NCBI GenBank assembly: GCA_905397405.1
Contig: CAJPVJ010000038.1
Coordinates: forward strand, 1 to 55,417
Reading direction: 5' to 3'
Length of the DNA: 55,417 nt
From: Oppiella nova
Lineage: Eukaryota > Arthropoda > Arachnida > Sarcoptiformes > Oppiidae
This document shows positions 11,792-25,106 of the stretch, piece after piece. Position 1 is the stretch's first letter. Each line of letters begins with the position of its first letter. The translations under genes and the position numbers were made by a program. The notes under the pieces were generated by a model. That model made no database searches. It saw only the letters and a list, made by a program, of their open reading frames with translations, and was not told the DNA's origin.

Positions 11792-12044
11792 TTGCAAAGC
11801 ATTGCCCATTCAGACATTGTATTCAAGTCCTGTATATCGGGTTTAATTAAAATATATTTTGTGTTTATATATATTACATCACAAAATGGATTTCATTAAA
11901 GGTTGGGAATCTGTGTCCAATAGATTTCTGAAAACCCCGTGACTTTGATTTAAGGCTTACATTATTCACTACATTACATGAGAAGAGCCTTCAATATTTG
12001 AGAATTATTTAACTATAAAAACTATAAAACTCAAAAATTCTCGC

Positions 12045-12091
<47 letters not shown>

Positions 12092-12412
12092 GCATTCCCA
12101 TAGTTTAGTACATATTCTCATTGATTTGGAAATCGTATATCAAAGCTGTAACTCAAAGAAAGGTATGGCTTGAGGGCAGAAAGACGTCATTTTAATGGAC
12201 CTCCAGGTGGGGTCTTCTTCTGTATTAAAACATTCATTTGTTTTCATTCTTTGGGACTTTAAGTCATTGAATACTTTATACTTTTTAAGGGAAGAACTGA
12301 ACGACTGGACGAAGACAAACAGCTATGAGATGTTCAATGGTTTGGATGTAAGGGAGAGGAGGATAGGCACTGATGCCATCGGTTTTGGTGCAAACATTTT
12401 TAAAATTTGTAT
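11792..12412. other. Intergenic spacer with small unassigned ORF
   Basis: Contains a GA microsatellite and an open frame at 12195-12449 (84 codons) whose middle part (EELNDWTKTNSYEMFNGLD) is less AT-biased than its surroundings. I do not recognise it and there is no splice or promoter support, so it is not called as a gene. Confidence 0.4.
12052..12088. repeat. (GA)n microsatellite
   Basis: Near-perfect AG dinucleotide run of about 37 bp. Confidence 0.98.
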
Positions 12413-13651
12413 CTTATTATACATTTTGTACAAATCACTTAATAAATGAATTCAAATTGATTTCACTTTTAAATAATAAGAATTGATATACAGTATAGTA
12501 ATATTACTATTAAATTATAATACTTATTTTTATTAGTAATTAATAATAAATTTATATTTAATATCAACTTTAATGCTGATAGGTATCAATGATACCAATA
12601 CGTATTTGTAGTAGTTTTAAAATAATTGTATTTTCATAATATTAATACAGTATAATATTATTTATTTTATTTTAAATGTTATAAATGAAAAAATATTATG
12701 TGATATTTATTAATACAGTATAAGCTATAAGCTAATTATTATTATTATTTATATTGCTAAAAATTGAATATTAACAGAATTTTAATTTTGAATCTTTTAT
12801 TTTGTAAAATATGGTTACCTTTGATAATTATTATAATGCTTATATTGTGATCCACGACATGAGGTCTGCTCAAAACTGAATGTTTAGAAAAAGCTTGAAT
12901 GTTATATATGCAATGCATAACGTTTTTATTAAGCAAAAGTAGTATACTATTCTTACGATGAACTCATTGAACATTACAATAAACATATTATCATTTCAAT
13001 TACATTATGGCATAATTACAGTCTTCTTAATTTATATTATACATTTTGTACAAATCACTTAATAAATGAATTCAAATTGATTTCACTTTTAAATAATAAG
13101 AATTGATATACAGTATAGTAATATTACTATTAAATTATAATACTTATTTTTATTAGTAATTCATAATAAATTTATATTTAATATCAACTTTAATGCTGAT
13201 AGGTATCATTGATACCAATACGTATTTGTAGTAGTTTTAAAATAATTGTATTTTCATAATATTAATACAGTATAATATTATTTATTTTATTTTAAATGTT
13301 GTAAATGAAAAAATATTATGCGATATTTATTAATACAGTATACTATAAGCTAATTATTATTATTATTTATATTGCTAAAAATTGAATATTAATAGAATTT
13401 TAATTGCGAATCTTTTATTTTGTAAAATATGGTTACCTTTGATAATTATTATAATGCTTATATTGTGATCCACGACATGAGGTCTGCTCAAAGCTTAATG
13501 TTTAGAAAAAGCTTGAATGTTATGTATGCAATGCATAACGTTTTTATTAAGCAAAAGTAGTATACTATTCTTACGATGAACTCATTGAACATTACAATAA
13601 ACATATTATCATTTCAATTACATTATGGCATAATTACAGTCTTCTTAATTT
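12413..13651. repeat. Direct tandem duplication, ~620 bp x2
   Basis: Copies at about 12413-13033 and 13034-13651 (offset 620) run from ATTATACATTTTGTAC to GTCTTCTTAATTT with a low percentage of substitutions and one 3-bp indel. Very AT-rich, noncoding. Confidence 0.93.
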
Positions 13652-13872
13652 GCATATAATTGGCTGTTCAGCTAATTTGAGACTCAGGTCCGTGACCAAC
13701 AGTGTCGTACATTTGGGCTATAGTTTGGTGCTCTGCTCTACCATTGCGTGCATTCATAGTATTTATTACAATCATATTATACCTGTATTTGCCTTTATTT
13801 AAAAGGAAACTGTGTTTCACATCATTCACGCCATTATATGAGTGGAGAGAATACTTGATCACGATTTCAATG

Positions 13873-15087
13873 AAACACAACATACTATGTGTCCTAATAT
13901 TAACTACAATTTTTCATATACCTGTATAAAGTACAGTATACGGTATACTTGTAGTTGAGGACATCAATTTTAGTGCCGATAATAGTTTCTCTCTGGTCAT
14001 TTTAGAGTTTAATCAATAGATGAGTAAGAAACATAATAAATATCCACAGTATTATATACAGTAAGTAATTAAATGGTATATTAAATTCTTTTATACATTT
14101 GTTAATTTTATTGAAATTTTGATATTTGTAGTATTTGTTAACTCTCTATTTTTTGTTGAATATGTATTAAACAAAATAACAAAATAAAACTACACAGTAT
14201 GAGTATTCTTTGCAAATGTTACATCAAAATGTATTCATTTTGAATTTATGAAAGAATCAATTCCTATAAAATTAATTATATATTGTATAATGGTTGCACT
14301 TTCATACGATTAATACTAAAATGCTTTTAATATTTGATATTAGAAAAAGAGTATAACTACTTTGTTTTTACATTAGCTGATATCTTTTTTATTAATATTC
14401 AGTATATATAAAAGAAAATCTTAATCGATGAACAAAAATATTAAAATGAACCAAAAAAAGTAAATTATAAAAGTGTGCAAAGTCTAAAACAGACATTGAA
14501 GTTAGAAATCGAGTGAAATAAATAACTTTTCATGAAAACACAACATACTATGTGTCCTAATATTAACTACAATTTTTCATATACCTGTATAAAGTACAGT
14601 ATACGGTATACTTGTAGTTGAGGACATCAATTTTAGTGCCGATAATAGTTTCTCTCTGGTCAATATTTATTACAATTAACATTTTAGAGTTTAATCAATA
14701 GATGAGTAAGAAACATAATAAATATCCACAGTATTATATACAGTAAGTAATTAAATGGTATATTAAATTCTTTTATACGTTTGTTAATTTTATTGAAATT
14801 TTGATATTTTTAGTATTTGTTAACTCTCTATTTTTTGTTGAATATGTATTAAACAAAATAACAAAATAAAACTACACAGTATGAGTATTCTTTGCAAATA
14901 TTACATCAAAATTTATTCATTTTTAATTTATGAAAGAATCAATTCCTATAAAATTAATTATACATAGTATAATGGTTGCATTTTCATACGATTAATACTA
15001 AAATGCTTTTAATATTTGATATTAGAAAAAGAGTATAACTACTTTGTTTTTACATTAGCTGATATTTTTGTATTAATATTCAGTATA
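13873..15087. repeat. Direct duplication, ~540 bp, offset ~663 bp
   Basis: Copies at about 13873-14406 and 14536-15087 begin AAACACAACATAC and end TTAATATTCAGTATA, separated by about 130 bp present once. The second copy carries a 20-bp insertion (after TCTCTCTGGTCA) and several substitutions. Noncoding. Confidence 0.9.
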
Positions 15088-15932
15088 GTATTTTCTTTTA
15101 GAATTAGCTACTTGTTTTTATAATTTTACTTGGTTTTTTTCATTTAATATTTTCACACGTTTCAGATTTTGTCTGTAACTTCAATCTTTAGCTCACTTTA
15201 TTTATTGAAAAGTACGGATGCAATGAGAACCCACCTGTTTTTTGAAACTAATTTTTAAACCATTTATTATTTAAGAGTAGTTATGACCACAAAAACTATA
15301 TTTCATTGCCTTAACCTTCAACTTATTAGAAGCCAAACACGTTTCCAGTGATTGACATTTTATTTAAAAACTATTTTGCATCAAAATGTTAAATAAGTTA
15401 CTTATCCTGTCCATTGTTCTATGCATTCACAACAGTTGTTATTCTATATAATATTAAAATATAATGTAAGAATTATGCACTATTTTATATTAAAATCAAG
15501 AATATATTAAGAAACCTAAATATACTATTCTGTATATTTCTAACAAATTTGTAAAAATTTAATTATTGAAATATTTGTTACATTATAATGTTTACTTAAA
15601 ATTTAATACTTTTGTTATTTTGCTTAGTTTATAAAATAATGTTTTGATAAACGAATTTATATGAATTGTTGTTTTGATTTCAATTTAATACTAATTTAAA
15701 AATGTATTATATTTATCAGTATTTAGTACTACTGTAATGCATTTACTCATGAAAATGAAAAGTCAAACAGAAGTTTCGAAGTATTAGTGTGTAGTTTAAT
15801 TAACCTATGAAAATCAATTTCAAGTCTCTTCAAATAGTTCGTGTAAGTAGTGGCACTAATTGTGTGTATAATATAATTTATGCACAAATTATAAATTCAA
15901 TAAAATTAAAAACAACCTGTTATTCGATGAAA

Positions 15933-15972
<40 letters not shown>

Positions 15973-16766
15973 GTTTGGCTTAAGAATTGTAATTACAGTT
16001 TTGTGGTATTATTGTTGCAAACATTGGTTCAGAAGTTTTTGATGGTTGGTTTGGGTCGAAACTAAGAGTTTGATAGGTTTTTGATGTGTGTTTGACATCC
16101 AATACGCCCATCAATAGGACAGGGAATGGAAGCTAAGCCACGAAAAAGTAATTAAGAAGTGAACTACTGATTCACTACTGATTCCCAGCACTACAGTACA
16201 GCAGAAGCCACGCGCCTATGATTTCAGATTAATATCAGTGCTCTTCGGATGCAAAATATTTCAGTTAAAGACAAGCCATGAGTGGATCAAAAGGTTTCAA
16301 AAGTTGCTCTAAGCTGTGAAATTAGAGATAAATAAAAATACATGTTTTCCATTCATTCTCTACTGTACATATTACTTATAAATTAAATGGTTAGTACTGT
16401 ATGTCTGTATACAGTATAAGTGAATTTCAATCAATAAAAGAATTTTAGTGAGAATTTGTAAAATATTTAAGAAATTAATTTATTGGAAAAGTTTCAAAAC
16501 AGATGCCATCAAACTTGAAGACAACAACTCTGCAAACATAACCTGAGTTTATGTTAGTTTGCAAAAGCAAAATGTAATTAAAATTGAAATTCCTTTGGCT
16601 TAGACTGTACTGTAGTGTGAGTTAGTATGCAATGTATGGCAGTGTATGGGATGTTTGGTGTGCATCACATCAGTTGCAGGTGAGGGCTGTATGAGAGACC
16701 ACAACACCATACCTAACATAACTGCCTACTTATGTGAGGAATTGGTGAAACATTACAGCATTACAT
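15088..16766. other. Intergenic AT-rich DNA
   Basis: No gene recognised on either strand. Holds a GA microsatellite at 15935-15969. Confidence 0.5.
15935..15969. repeat. (GA)n microsatellite
   Basis: Perfect AG run of 35 bp. Confidence 0.98.
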
Positions 16767-17866
16767 CCATAACAAGTATTTTAGTAATGTTTTGTCATTT
16801 ATTGCTATTGAATGGAATTCCAATTGGGATCGGGTGGGGCTCTATATCCCTACCAAAGGTCACCTACAATATTATTTTTCATTTGTTATACACCGAGTTC
16901 TCAACCAACATATTCCTCACAAAACAATATGCAATCAATATTCAAATGTTTTCAATTCAATATATTTACTCTATTTGCTAAGTTACTTATTTATTCTAAT
17001 TATATTTCTAAACTAAACTATATTTCTATTTATAATTCAATTTAGTTTTCTATTTTAATTTGTTTTTCATTCATTACTATTTATATAATATATTGGATCC
17101 ATTACTGGTTACAAAAAATAAAATAAAAAATCGTTTCAATTAATTAATTACTGAAAGACAAGATTCATAAGCCGTTTGTTTTAAAGCAATACCTAAACAC
17201 TTTAATAACTGAACTGTGTTTCATATATATAATAAAATAGTATAATTAAATCATATTATAGATATGCTTTCATAATTGAATGTAACTTATAAATTTATAT
17301 AGAAATTAATTGTTTTTATTAAATTTATACTCACTTAAACAAAACGATTTGTGACACAACCACTAATGGCATTAATTTAATAAAATATAATAAATTTACC
17401 ATAACAAGTATTTTAGTAATGTTTTGTCATTTATTGCTATTGAATGGAATTCCAATTGGGATCGGGTGGGGCTCTATATCCCTACCAAAGGTCACCTACA
17501 ATATTATTTTTCATTTGTTATACACTAACTTCTCAACCAACATATTCCTCACAAAACAATATGCAATCAATATTCAAATGTTTTCAATTCAATATATTTA
17601 CTCTATTTGCTAAGTTACTTATTTATTCTAATTATTTTCAATTTAGTTTTCTATTTTAATTTGTTTTTCATTCATTACTATTTATATAATATATTGGATC
17701 CATTACTGGTTACAAAAAATAAAATAAAAAATTGTTTCAATTAATTAATTACTGAAAGACAAGATTCATAAGCCGTTTTAAAGCAATACCTAAACACTTT
17801 AATAACTTAACTTTGTTTCATATATATAATAAAATAGTATAATTAAATCATATTATAGATATGCTT
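16767..17866. repeat. Direct duplication, ~470-500 bp, offset ~632 bp
   Basis: Copies at 16767-17269 and 17399-17866 start CCATAACAAG and end GATATGCTT. The second lacks about 31 bp near 17635 and a few bases near 17778. The 129 bp between them are present once. Open frames in the repeat occur in all three frames and resemble nothing known. Confidence 0.92.
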
Positions 17867-18160
17867 AGTATTAACTTACATTGAATATTTAAATATATCT
17901 TTAATTAACAAAAATAATTTAAATATGAGTGAATTTGTTTTGCTAAACACTGTGTTGGTGATTACCGTAATTAAATTATTTTATATTATTTAAAAGATTA
18001 CATTAAAATATAAAACTTAATGGTAGTAACATTAATACTACAGTTGACTACTACTACATTGTATAATGTAGTATTATAAGACTAAATATAATCAAAACAC
18101 AATAAATTATCCTAAGCAGCATATCCCAATCCCAAGACAATTACTATTTGAATTCAGCCA

Positions 18161-18162
<2 letters not shown>

Positions 18163-18197
<35 letters not shown>
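18163..18197. repeat. (CT)n microsatellite
   Basis: Perfect CT run of 35 bp. Confidence 0.98.
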
Positions 18198-18200
<3 letters not shown>

Positions 18201-19251
18201 CCTTAGCTGTTTCACGTCTACCCGTCAATCGTTATTCTGTTGTACAGTATCTCTCATTTACTTATTATTTAGATTGTGTTAAAGTCACGCATCGCTTAAT
18301 TCAATGCATTTTAATTTAATTTGGTATTCGACTCCCTTATGAAATATTTGGTAATTTATTTAAAATTTACAAAATATCTACAGTATAGAGTAAAATAAGT
18401 AACATAGAGATTATTATATAAACATATAATATTTTTGAAATATATTTTACTTTTTATCTAAAAATAAATGTTTTAAAAAGTAAATGTATTAATTAAATAA
18501 ATAATTGCTATTGTCAAAGATAACATTTATATCTATTATACTGTACTGTACGTAATATCATAACACTAGTATAATAATATTGCCACCAAACACTTTAATA
18601 TTATTTGTTTAACGATATATGGAAATATATAATATAGGATTCTCTACTGTAGAGCCAAAGTTACATAAAATCACTTATTTTATAATCAGTTATTATTTAT
18701 TATTTAATAATTTGCAATATTTCTGACAATTACATTACAATTATATAAATTACAAAATGTCAGATCAAAAAATACACTTATACAGTATATATTGAGTGAC
18801 AGATCATTCAATAGTGCTCTAATATTACAATAAAACATTATACTTAGCACATAATCATTGGCACTTTTATGACAATATGACAACCATTGATTTAGATAAT
18901 AGTTAAAAATGGTAAACATGAATGTTATCGGTTACATATCTTGTTAACTTATTAAACATAATCTTATTCTTATTTTAATGGTAATGATTGACACTCAGAT
19001 GACATTAAGGGCAACACCTGAATGGCTAGACTTAGTCAGACTAATCAATTGAAGCGAACATATATTTAATTGAAAATGAAATTCATAGGAATTTGGAGTT
19101 TGTTGAGTAAATGTGTTGCCAATAGAAGTGATGGCAACAAGAAATTAAGTGAAAGCTATAGCAATGAATGCAATGTCTGTAAGCATTAGACGTTCTTTGA
19201 ATTCCAAATAGTGTTGTATTGCCTCACCTCAGGGCACATCTCCTCTCAATT

Positions 19252-19255
<4 letters not shown>

Positions 19256-19292
<37 letters not shown>
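19256..19292. repeat. (CT)n microsatellite
   Basis: Perfect CT run of 37 bp; it creates Ser/Leu-repeat open frames that are not genes. Confidence 0.98.
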
Positions 19293-19294
<2 letters not shown>

Positions 19295-20632
19295 GTCAAG
19301 GCTTTCTCTATCAATACACCACTCCTTCGCTCAATAATCAACAGTTCCAACACATCCAACATTTACATCCAGACATTATATGTATGCCCTTTGCAAGGGT
19401 TTTACAAATTATTCATTAATTTATTATTTTTATCTCATTATATAACTCATAGATTCTAACGTTTTTAAAGTTATCATTTGGTTTGAGTTTGTATTTTCAA
19501 AAATTTCGACTTTCACTTCAATTTAGCTAATAATTTCATGATTTGATGTATTTCTAGGGCGGAGTCAACACACAGTTAACAAACATTTGATTCATGAGTC
19601 GAATAATACTATAAATGCTTTTTTAGTGCACATTTGTTTTCTTTGCTTCTCTTATAATTAAAAGTTTATATTAAACCAAAAGTTGGTTTCAAAGCAAACT
19701 CACGATAACCTGTTTCCCAACTCTCATAAGTCAGAGACATATTAAATAAGAGTTACAACTCTGCAAACTTTGATCACTTTTAAACCATTATTATAACAAT
19801 TTGCAACTAAATATTTCACTTATTGCAGAATATCCTGTATATTGTACTGAACCAAAAATCAAATGAATTGTTTATTTAAAAATGGTACTTTCAGTCAATT
19901 CTATACAGTAGATTAAATTTAAGGATAAATACTCTCACATTAACTTTTTATACTTTCAAAATTTTGTGTATTATTACAAATAATTATCTTTACTATCGTA
20001 AACAACCTTTTATACAACATCACCAACATCAAAACCACGTCATTATTATCCCATACCATAGTATGGCATAGACATAGGCATAGGGTATGGATACATACCG
20101 TATCTGTATCCGTATCCCATACCTATCCGTCACTCAGAGACATCCCCAAACTCTCGAGGATGTGGCTTCGGCGGTGCGTCAGATACTTAGCTACTGAAAG
20201 AGCAAGTACAGAAAGTGTAGTCATACATGGATCTCATGGATCTCTCGGTGCTTACAATCATCGATATATAATATTTAGTTCCGTTTTGATAACAGAGCCG
20301 CAGGTCATGAAAGATGTATTGGTTTGAAGTGTTTTACGCATTCAAATAACTCTGAATTATAAGAAACATATTTGCGGACCACATGTAGACTCGGATTTGT
20401 GTCGACAAAAAAGAAACCAAAATTCTATACAATAAGTGAGTCGATCGCTCACCAGAGCTCCACCACTTCCAACACCGGCGTCCCATTCACTTGCCTTACA
20501 TTTAATACACTGTAATCACATTCATTCACAATCATTGTCCTCCAATTCAAACATTCATCTATTATTGCCACCAGTTTTTGATTGCTTTCTCATTTTTTGT
20601 AACTAACATATTGGAAATATAATTTAATATTC

Positions 20633-20888
20633 GCTAGCTTACAGTATATCTCAAAATATATTCAAATTGATTGAGCCGAACAATATTTGTCTCTAAAATA
20701 TTCTTTAGAAAACTCATTTTTGAACATCACATTTGCTTTTCGTTTTCTATAATAAGCTGAGCTAGCTTACAGTATATCTCAAAATATATTCAAATTGATT
20801 GAGCCGAACAATATTTGTCTCTAAAATATTCTTTAGAAAACTCATTTTTGAACATCACATTTGCTTTTCGTTTTCTATAATAAGCTGA
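20633..20888. repeat. Exact 128-bp tandem duplication
   Basis: 20633-20760 and 20761-20888, each starting GCTAGCTTACAGTATATC and ending AATAAGCTGA, match base for base with an offset of exactly 128 bp and no shared flanking bases. The same unit length occurs at 10526 in unrelated sequence. Confidence 0.95.
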
Positions 20889-22272
20889 TTATAACATCGA
20901 GATTAACATAAAAGATATTTTCATGTCAGACAAGAAATATTTTTGTGAGTCGACGTCTAAAATAATTTTTCAAATATTATCTCAAGAAAAAATTCCCGGA
21001 TTTTTGTAACATAGAGTCATATATTGAAGTGACAAATGTCTAAAATCTATTCTAATGAGAAAAATAAAGTGAATCGATTTTTTATATTCAAAAAAAACTG
21101 TCACAAACACACATCGGATATTATTTTGTGTTTTAAATTCAAATATTTATAAATAAATAACAATCCCTTAAGGCTTATGAGATTTTACAGATATTGATAT
21201 ACTGGGTTGCATAACTTATAAATGAATTTATTTTACAATAATAAAGTAAAAAGCTAAATGTTTTATAATTTAATTGAATGTTACGTTAATTCTTTGAAAA
21301 AATTAAACTAAGTATTTCAAGTAAATATTGCATATTACAGTATTGTATATACATTTCAGTGTAGTATTATAATAGAGTAGAATTGAGTGGAAAACACAAA
21401 TAATTGAAAATAAATTTATTTAATTCATAGAAACTGCTGCCAAACGGAGATTTTTAGTATATCTTAAACATTAGACATGTTATAATGTATTCCTTATGAC
21501 TGGTAAGAAAGGTAACTGCGGGACAACATGTTGGCAATGGTTGTCGCACTGAATCTTACTTTTTATATCCAATTTTGAGTGTTTTTCAAAAGCCGGTGGG
21601 GATTCTTAGTTGAATTGAGTTTGTTTGGGTATATAGAGTACTGTATTTGTACGCATATCTCAAATGTAATGTATATCTCAATACTGAAATCCCGGACAAC
21701 TGGTGGCCGTAAATCACAAATGAATTCTAAAAGACTTAAATAAATAAGGAATTTATTGAAATGACAACCAATTTGGATTTACACTAATAAATAATACACA
21801 CTATTAAATAGCAAGTTAAGCATATCATATTTAGAAATTCTATTCAATTAACTCATATCTTGTGTTATGCTTTAAATAATTTGTAGAAATATTATTAAAA
21901 TAAGTTCAAATACTAACTAGAACTACTGCATAGAATTTATGTTATAATCTAATTGTACTAGGCCAATAAATTTAATGTCTTCACTTTATAATTTTTAAGT
22001 CTATAGAAAGGTTAGAGAATTTTTAAAAATGTATAACTTTTAAAAATAAATTAATCATTAAAATACAAGTTACACAAAAATGAGTTTATTCTTATAATAC
22101 ATTGAAGTTTAAGAAAAAATATTCCCATACTTTATACAGTATATTCAATGTTTTATCTAACAGTTTAATACTATATTAATTTATTGTTAGTTAGAGTGTT
22201 GTCAAGATATGGGTGAATTGCAATGATATAATCAATGATATGCATCATAAACAGTAGTAAAGATTTAGTAAA
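20889..22272. other. Intergenic AT-rich DNA
   Basis: No gene, repeat array or RNA gene recognised. Confidence 0.5.
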
Positions 22273-22521
22273 ATGGTGTTTGAATTGGAAAAACCGTGTG
22301 GAAAAATAAACAAGAATAAGTTATGGACAGACATTGAGTTGAGTGACCATTACTTTTGTTTCAATGGGAAACAACACACCCATCCAATGGATCAACAATT
22401 TGAGTGCAATGAAGACCACCAATACTTTAAACACTTTTCAAACAGTTTTATCGGTTGTGGAGTTCTTCTAGTCTTCTGTAAGTGCTTCAAATTTAAAGCT
22501 GTTATCAGACCCGCCCTATAA
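22273..22521 (+). CDS. Hypothetical small ORF, possibly a first exon
   Basis: An 82-codon frame starts with ATG in a purine-rich context (AAAATGG). It has seven cysteines, several His and acidic residues, and a hydrophobic stretch GCGVLLVF near the end. A consensus donor GTAAGTGC lies inside at about 22478, so the true product could be the first 68-69 residues continuing in an unseen exon. I do not recognise the sequence and found no downstream exon. It may be a chance frame in AT-rich DNA. Confidence 0.2.
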   Translation: MVFELEKPCGKINKNKLWTDIELSDHYFCFNGKQHTHPMDQQFECNEDHQYFKHFSNSFIGCGVLLVFCKCFKFKAVIRPAL

Positions 22522-23827
22522 TTACAAATATCCTGCGCTCCTGTATTTGTTGTTCACAAAAATTAAGTCTTCTTCTATAGCATTACGTATACATCACTGA
22601 TATTAGAAACCATACAAACCTTTAAATCAATATAATCTAATAAAAAATAATCATAATGTTTATTAAATAATAACTTATTCTTAATCATATATCCATAGAT
22701 TATATGATTGAGTGGAGGCATACGCTTAAGCTTTAAACTGTATTTCTTATTCACTCAAGTGATTGTCTTTTTAAAATTTGTCTAAGAATTTACAGATTTT
22801 TACACTCAAACAGATTTGTCATCACATAATGAAAGGCATATGTCTTATCGTAAACGACAGTACAATCGGGTTTCTCTCTTAAGATTAAATGTTTGAACTC
22901 AAAGCAGATGTTTCCGTGACTTTAGATGATTTCTAAAGTTTGCCTTAATTTTGATACTTCTTTCCGAAAACTAATTAAACATAATATTAAACTCTGTACA
23001 TTTCACTTAATAAATTTTAATCATTTAATGTGTTATTCAAACCCTCCACTAAACTACAATTAGAATTAGAAATAGTGTATACATGTAGTGTACTGTACAA
23101 GTGCTTCAAAATGCCTTCACTTTAACATTCACTAACTTATTGATGATAATTCAGTCATTGATTTGAACGTTAAGACTAAACAACGTATTCATGAATGAGC
23201 ACAAGGAATGACAGTACAGTGGAGTAGTAGTTGAGTGGTAACTCTTTGAGCACCACTTCCATAATCGCATCATATCTACACCAAAGCCAATGTATTCAAC
23301 TCCACAACAAAAGATCTTTGATATGCTTTACTTGTGAGGTCTCTCTCACTGTTTGGTTTGTATTTTTATCAATTTATATATTCAATACATACAAACCTAT
23401 TGGGAAGAGGGGTCAGTTTAAATTGGTGAAACACATTGCAATTTATTTGAGAACACCACTAAAATTATTGTATTTTATTTAAATTTTCTTAAACCAAGAG
23501 TAGTTCTTAGCGCCCTAAAACCTAAAACCTAAAATATAAATTCACATAGTTTATATTATAAAGTATATGATGCTTAATGTAATACTGTACACTACTTTGT
23601 ACATACAGTGTATATGCAGTTGTAATACAACCTCTTGCTTATGATGATCTCAAAATTGACTCCACCCTCATTGTAATTTAAATTATATAAATTATATAAC
23701 TTAAAATATTATTTAAATTAATAAACAGGACAGCTTAGTTTAATTACTTTAGAGCATACTGATATTTGTAAAATTATTAATTGAGCCAATTTTTATATTT
23801 TTGTTTAAAAAAAGTTAAATTTAACTT
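22522..23827. other. Intergenic AT-rich DNA
   Basis: No gene recognised. Includes a short CCTAAAACCTAAAA tandem near 23513-23533. Confidence 0.5.
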
Positions 23828-24441
23828 GAAAATTTAAAAAGTAAATAAATAAAGTGAAAGTTTCTTAACTTTTCTACAATTTTGCTCTTCAAATGTAACC
23901 AAAAAGTGAAACATATTTTGAAGTGTTTGTTGAAAACTCTTCAATATTTTAAGTGAAAAATAAATAGGATTTAAAATAAATTTACAATATTTGTTTTATT
24001 CAACAATTTTTTACTCTAACTTTTTATTATTAAATCTGATGTTTGTACTAACTTAATGTTTAGTATAATATAATACACAAATTAATTACTTAATATTTGT
24101 AGTATTTAATGTTAATGATCTATGTTTTATAGCATAATATAATATAATAAACTAATTTTCAATAGCAAACTGAAGCAATAGTTACAAGACTGTTAAAATT
24201 GAAAAACAATAAAACAAAGTTTTAATTGAATAATATTAAGCATTGGATGGTTTGTTGTGGATTTAAATGAAACAACTCCTACGACAGTGACGATAAGGAT
24301 GCCCAGCGTGAACTCACATCCATTTTCGCCCTCTCCTTACAGTGCTATCATTTATACAATAAAGAAATATAGTGCACAATCCTATGCTCCACACTGTGCT
24401 TGAGTCCCATTTGTAGGGCCACTATAATGTAGTAGACATTG

Positions 24442-24445
<4 letters not shown>

Positions 24446-24477
<32 letters not shown>
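24446..24477. repeat. (GA)n microsatellite
   Basis: Perfect AG run, 32 bp. Its duplicate at 26363 carries an interruption. Confidence 0.98.
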
Positions 24478-24480
<3 letters not shown>

Positions 24481-25106
24481 GTAGAGAATGGTAGAAAAGG
24501 TAGTTTATTTAGGAGACAAGGGTCGAGAAAAGCTGTTTTTGACATCAATGCTGAAGCGGTGGTCGCTTTGTAGGTCTTTCTGTGACTCTCTTTCATGGAA
24601 AGCCTGTTTTTTCAACGTATTTCTCATTCTATGCTTTAGTCTCTATATTGTGTCACAATTTCATTCGCGACACAATTGTGCAGATGATCACAACCAGAAT
24701 TATTGAATTCACTGAATGCAGGGACGAGTAGATTAAAGCCCATTCCATACATACAACCATACATTCACTTCCACTGCTTGTTATTCTCTATTTTATAACT
24801 GTTATACACTTCTGACAGTTCACTGCATTCTTCTATTAGTATACAGTACTATAGGATGAGTTTCAGATTTCACCAAATTTTCATCTCAATCCACGTCTCC
24901 TAAGAGTTTTACACGAAATCTTTGAAAAGCAAATTCAATTAGTAATAAAAGTTGTGCCTCTTTTGCACTGTTTGTCTATTATGTGAACTATAAGAATGAA
25001 AAGCAATACTTAAGACAAGTTAAGGATTTCCGTTGAGTTTAAAACAGCTTAAAGAATATTAAAGAATACAAATCGACTCAATCACAGTCATTGGCACATC
25101 CAGTCA

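Larger units (their letters stand above)
17867..20632. other. Intergenic DNA with two CT microsatellites
   Basis: No gene recognised. A GC-richer patch at about 20040-20480 holds repeated TATGG/CCATA words and an imperfect hairpin near 20087-20126. A 36-codon minus-strand open stretch near 20310-20430 was considered but has no family match. Confidence 0.45.

Noticed and set aside
16646-17659. Repeated protein-like frames in the 16.8/17.4 kb duplication
   Set aside because: All three frames are open, indel differences between the copies would shift frame, and there is no known family.
19211-19459. Ser-Leu repeat open frames at 19211-19459 (likewise 49035-49293 and 35831-36061)
   Set aside because: Translations of GA/CT microsatellites, open in several frames at once.
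20049-20130. Imperfect hairpin and GGTATGG/CCATACC words as a possible structured RNA or element end
   Set aside because: Arms are imperfect, and similar TATGG simple repeats occur near 42190 and 50640, so a simple-sequence origin is likelier.
24348-24706. Open frames with Ser-Leu or Arg-Glu repeats near 24348-24706 and their duplicates at 26265-26623
   Set aside because: Driven by the GA microsatellite and duplicated together with noncoding flanks; no family resemblance or splice support.
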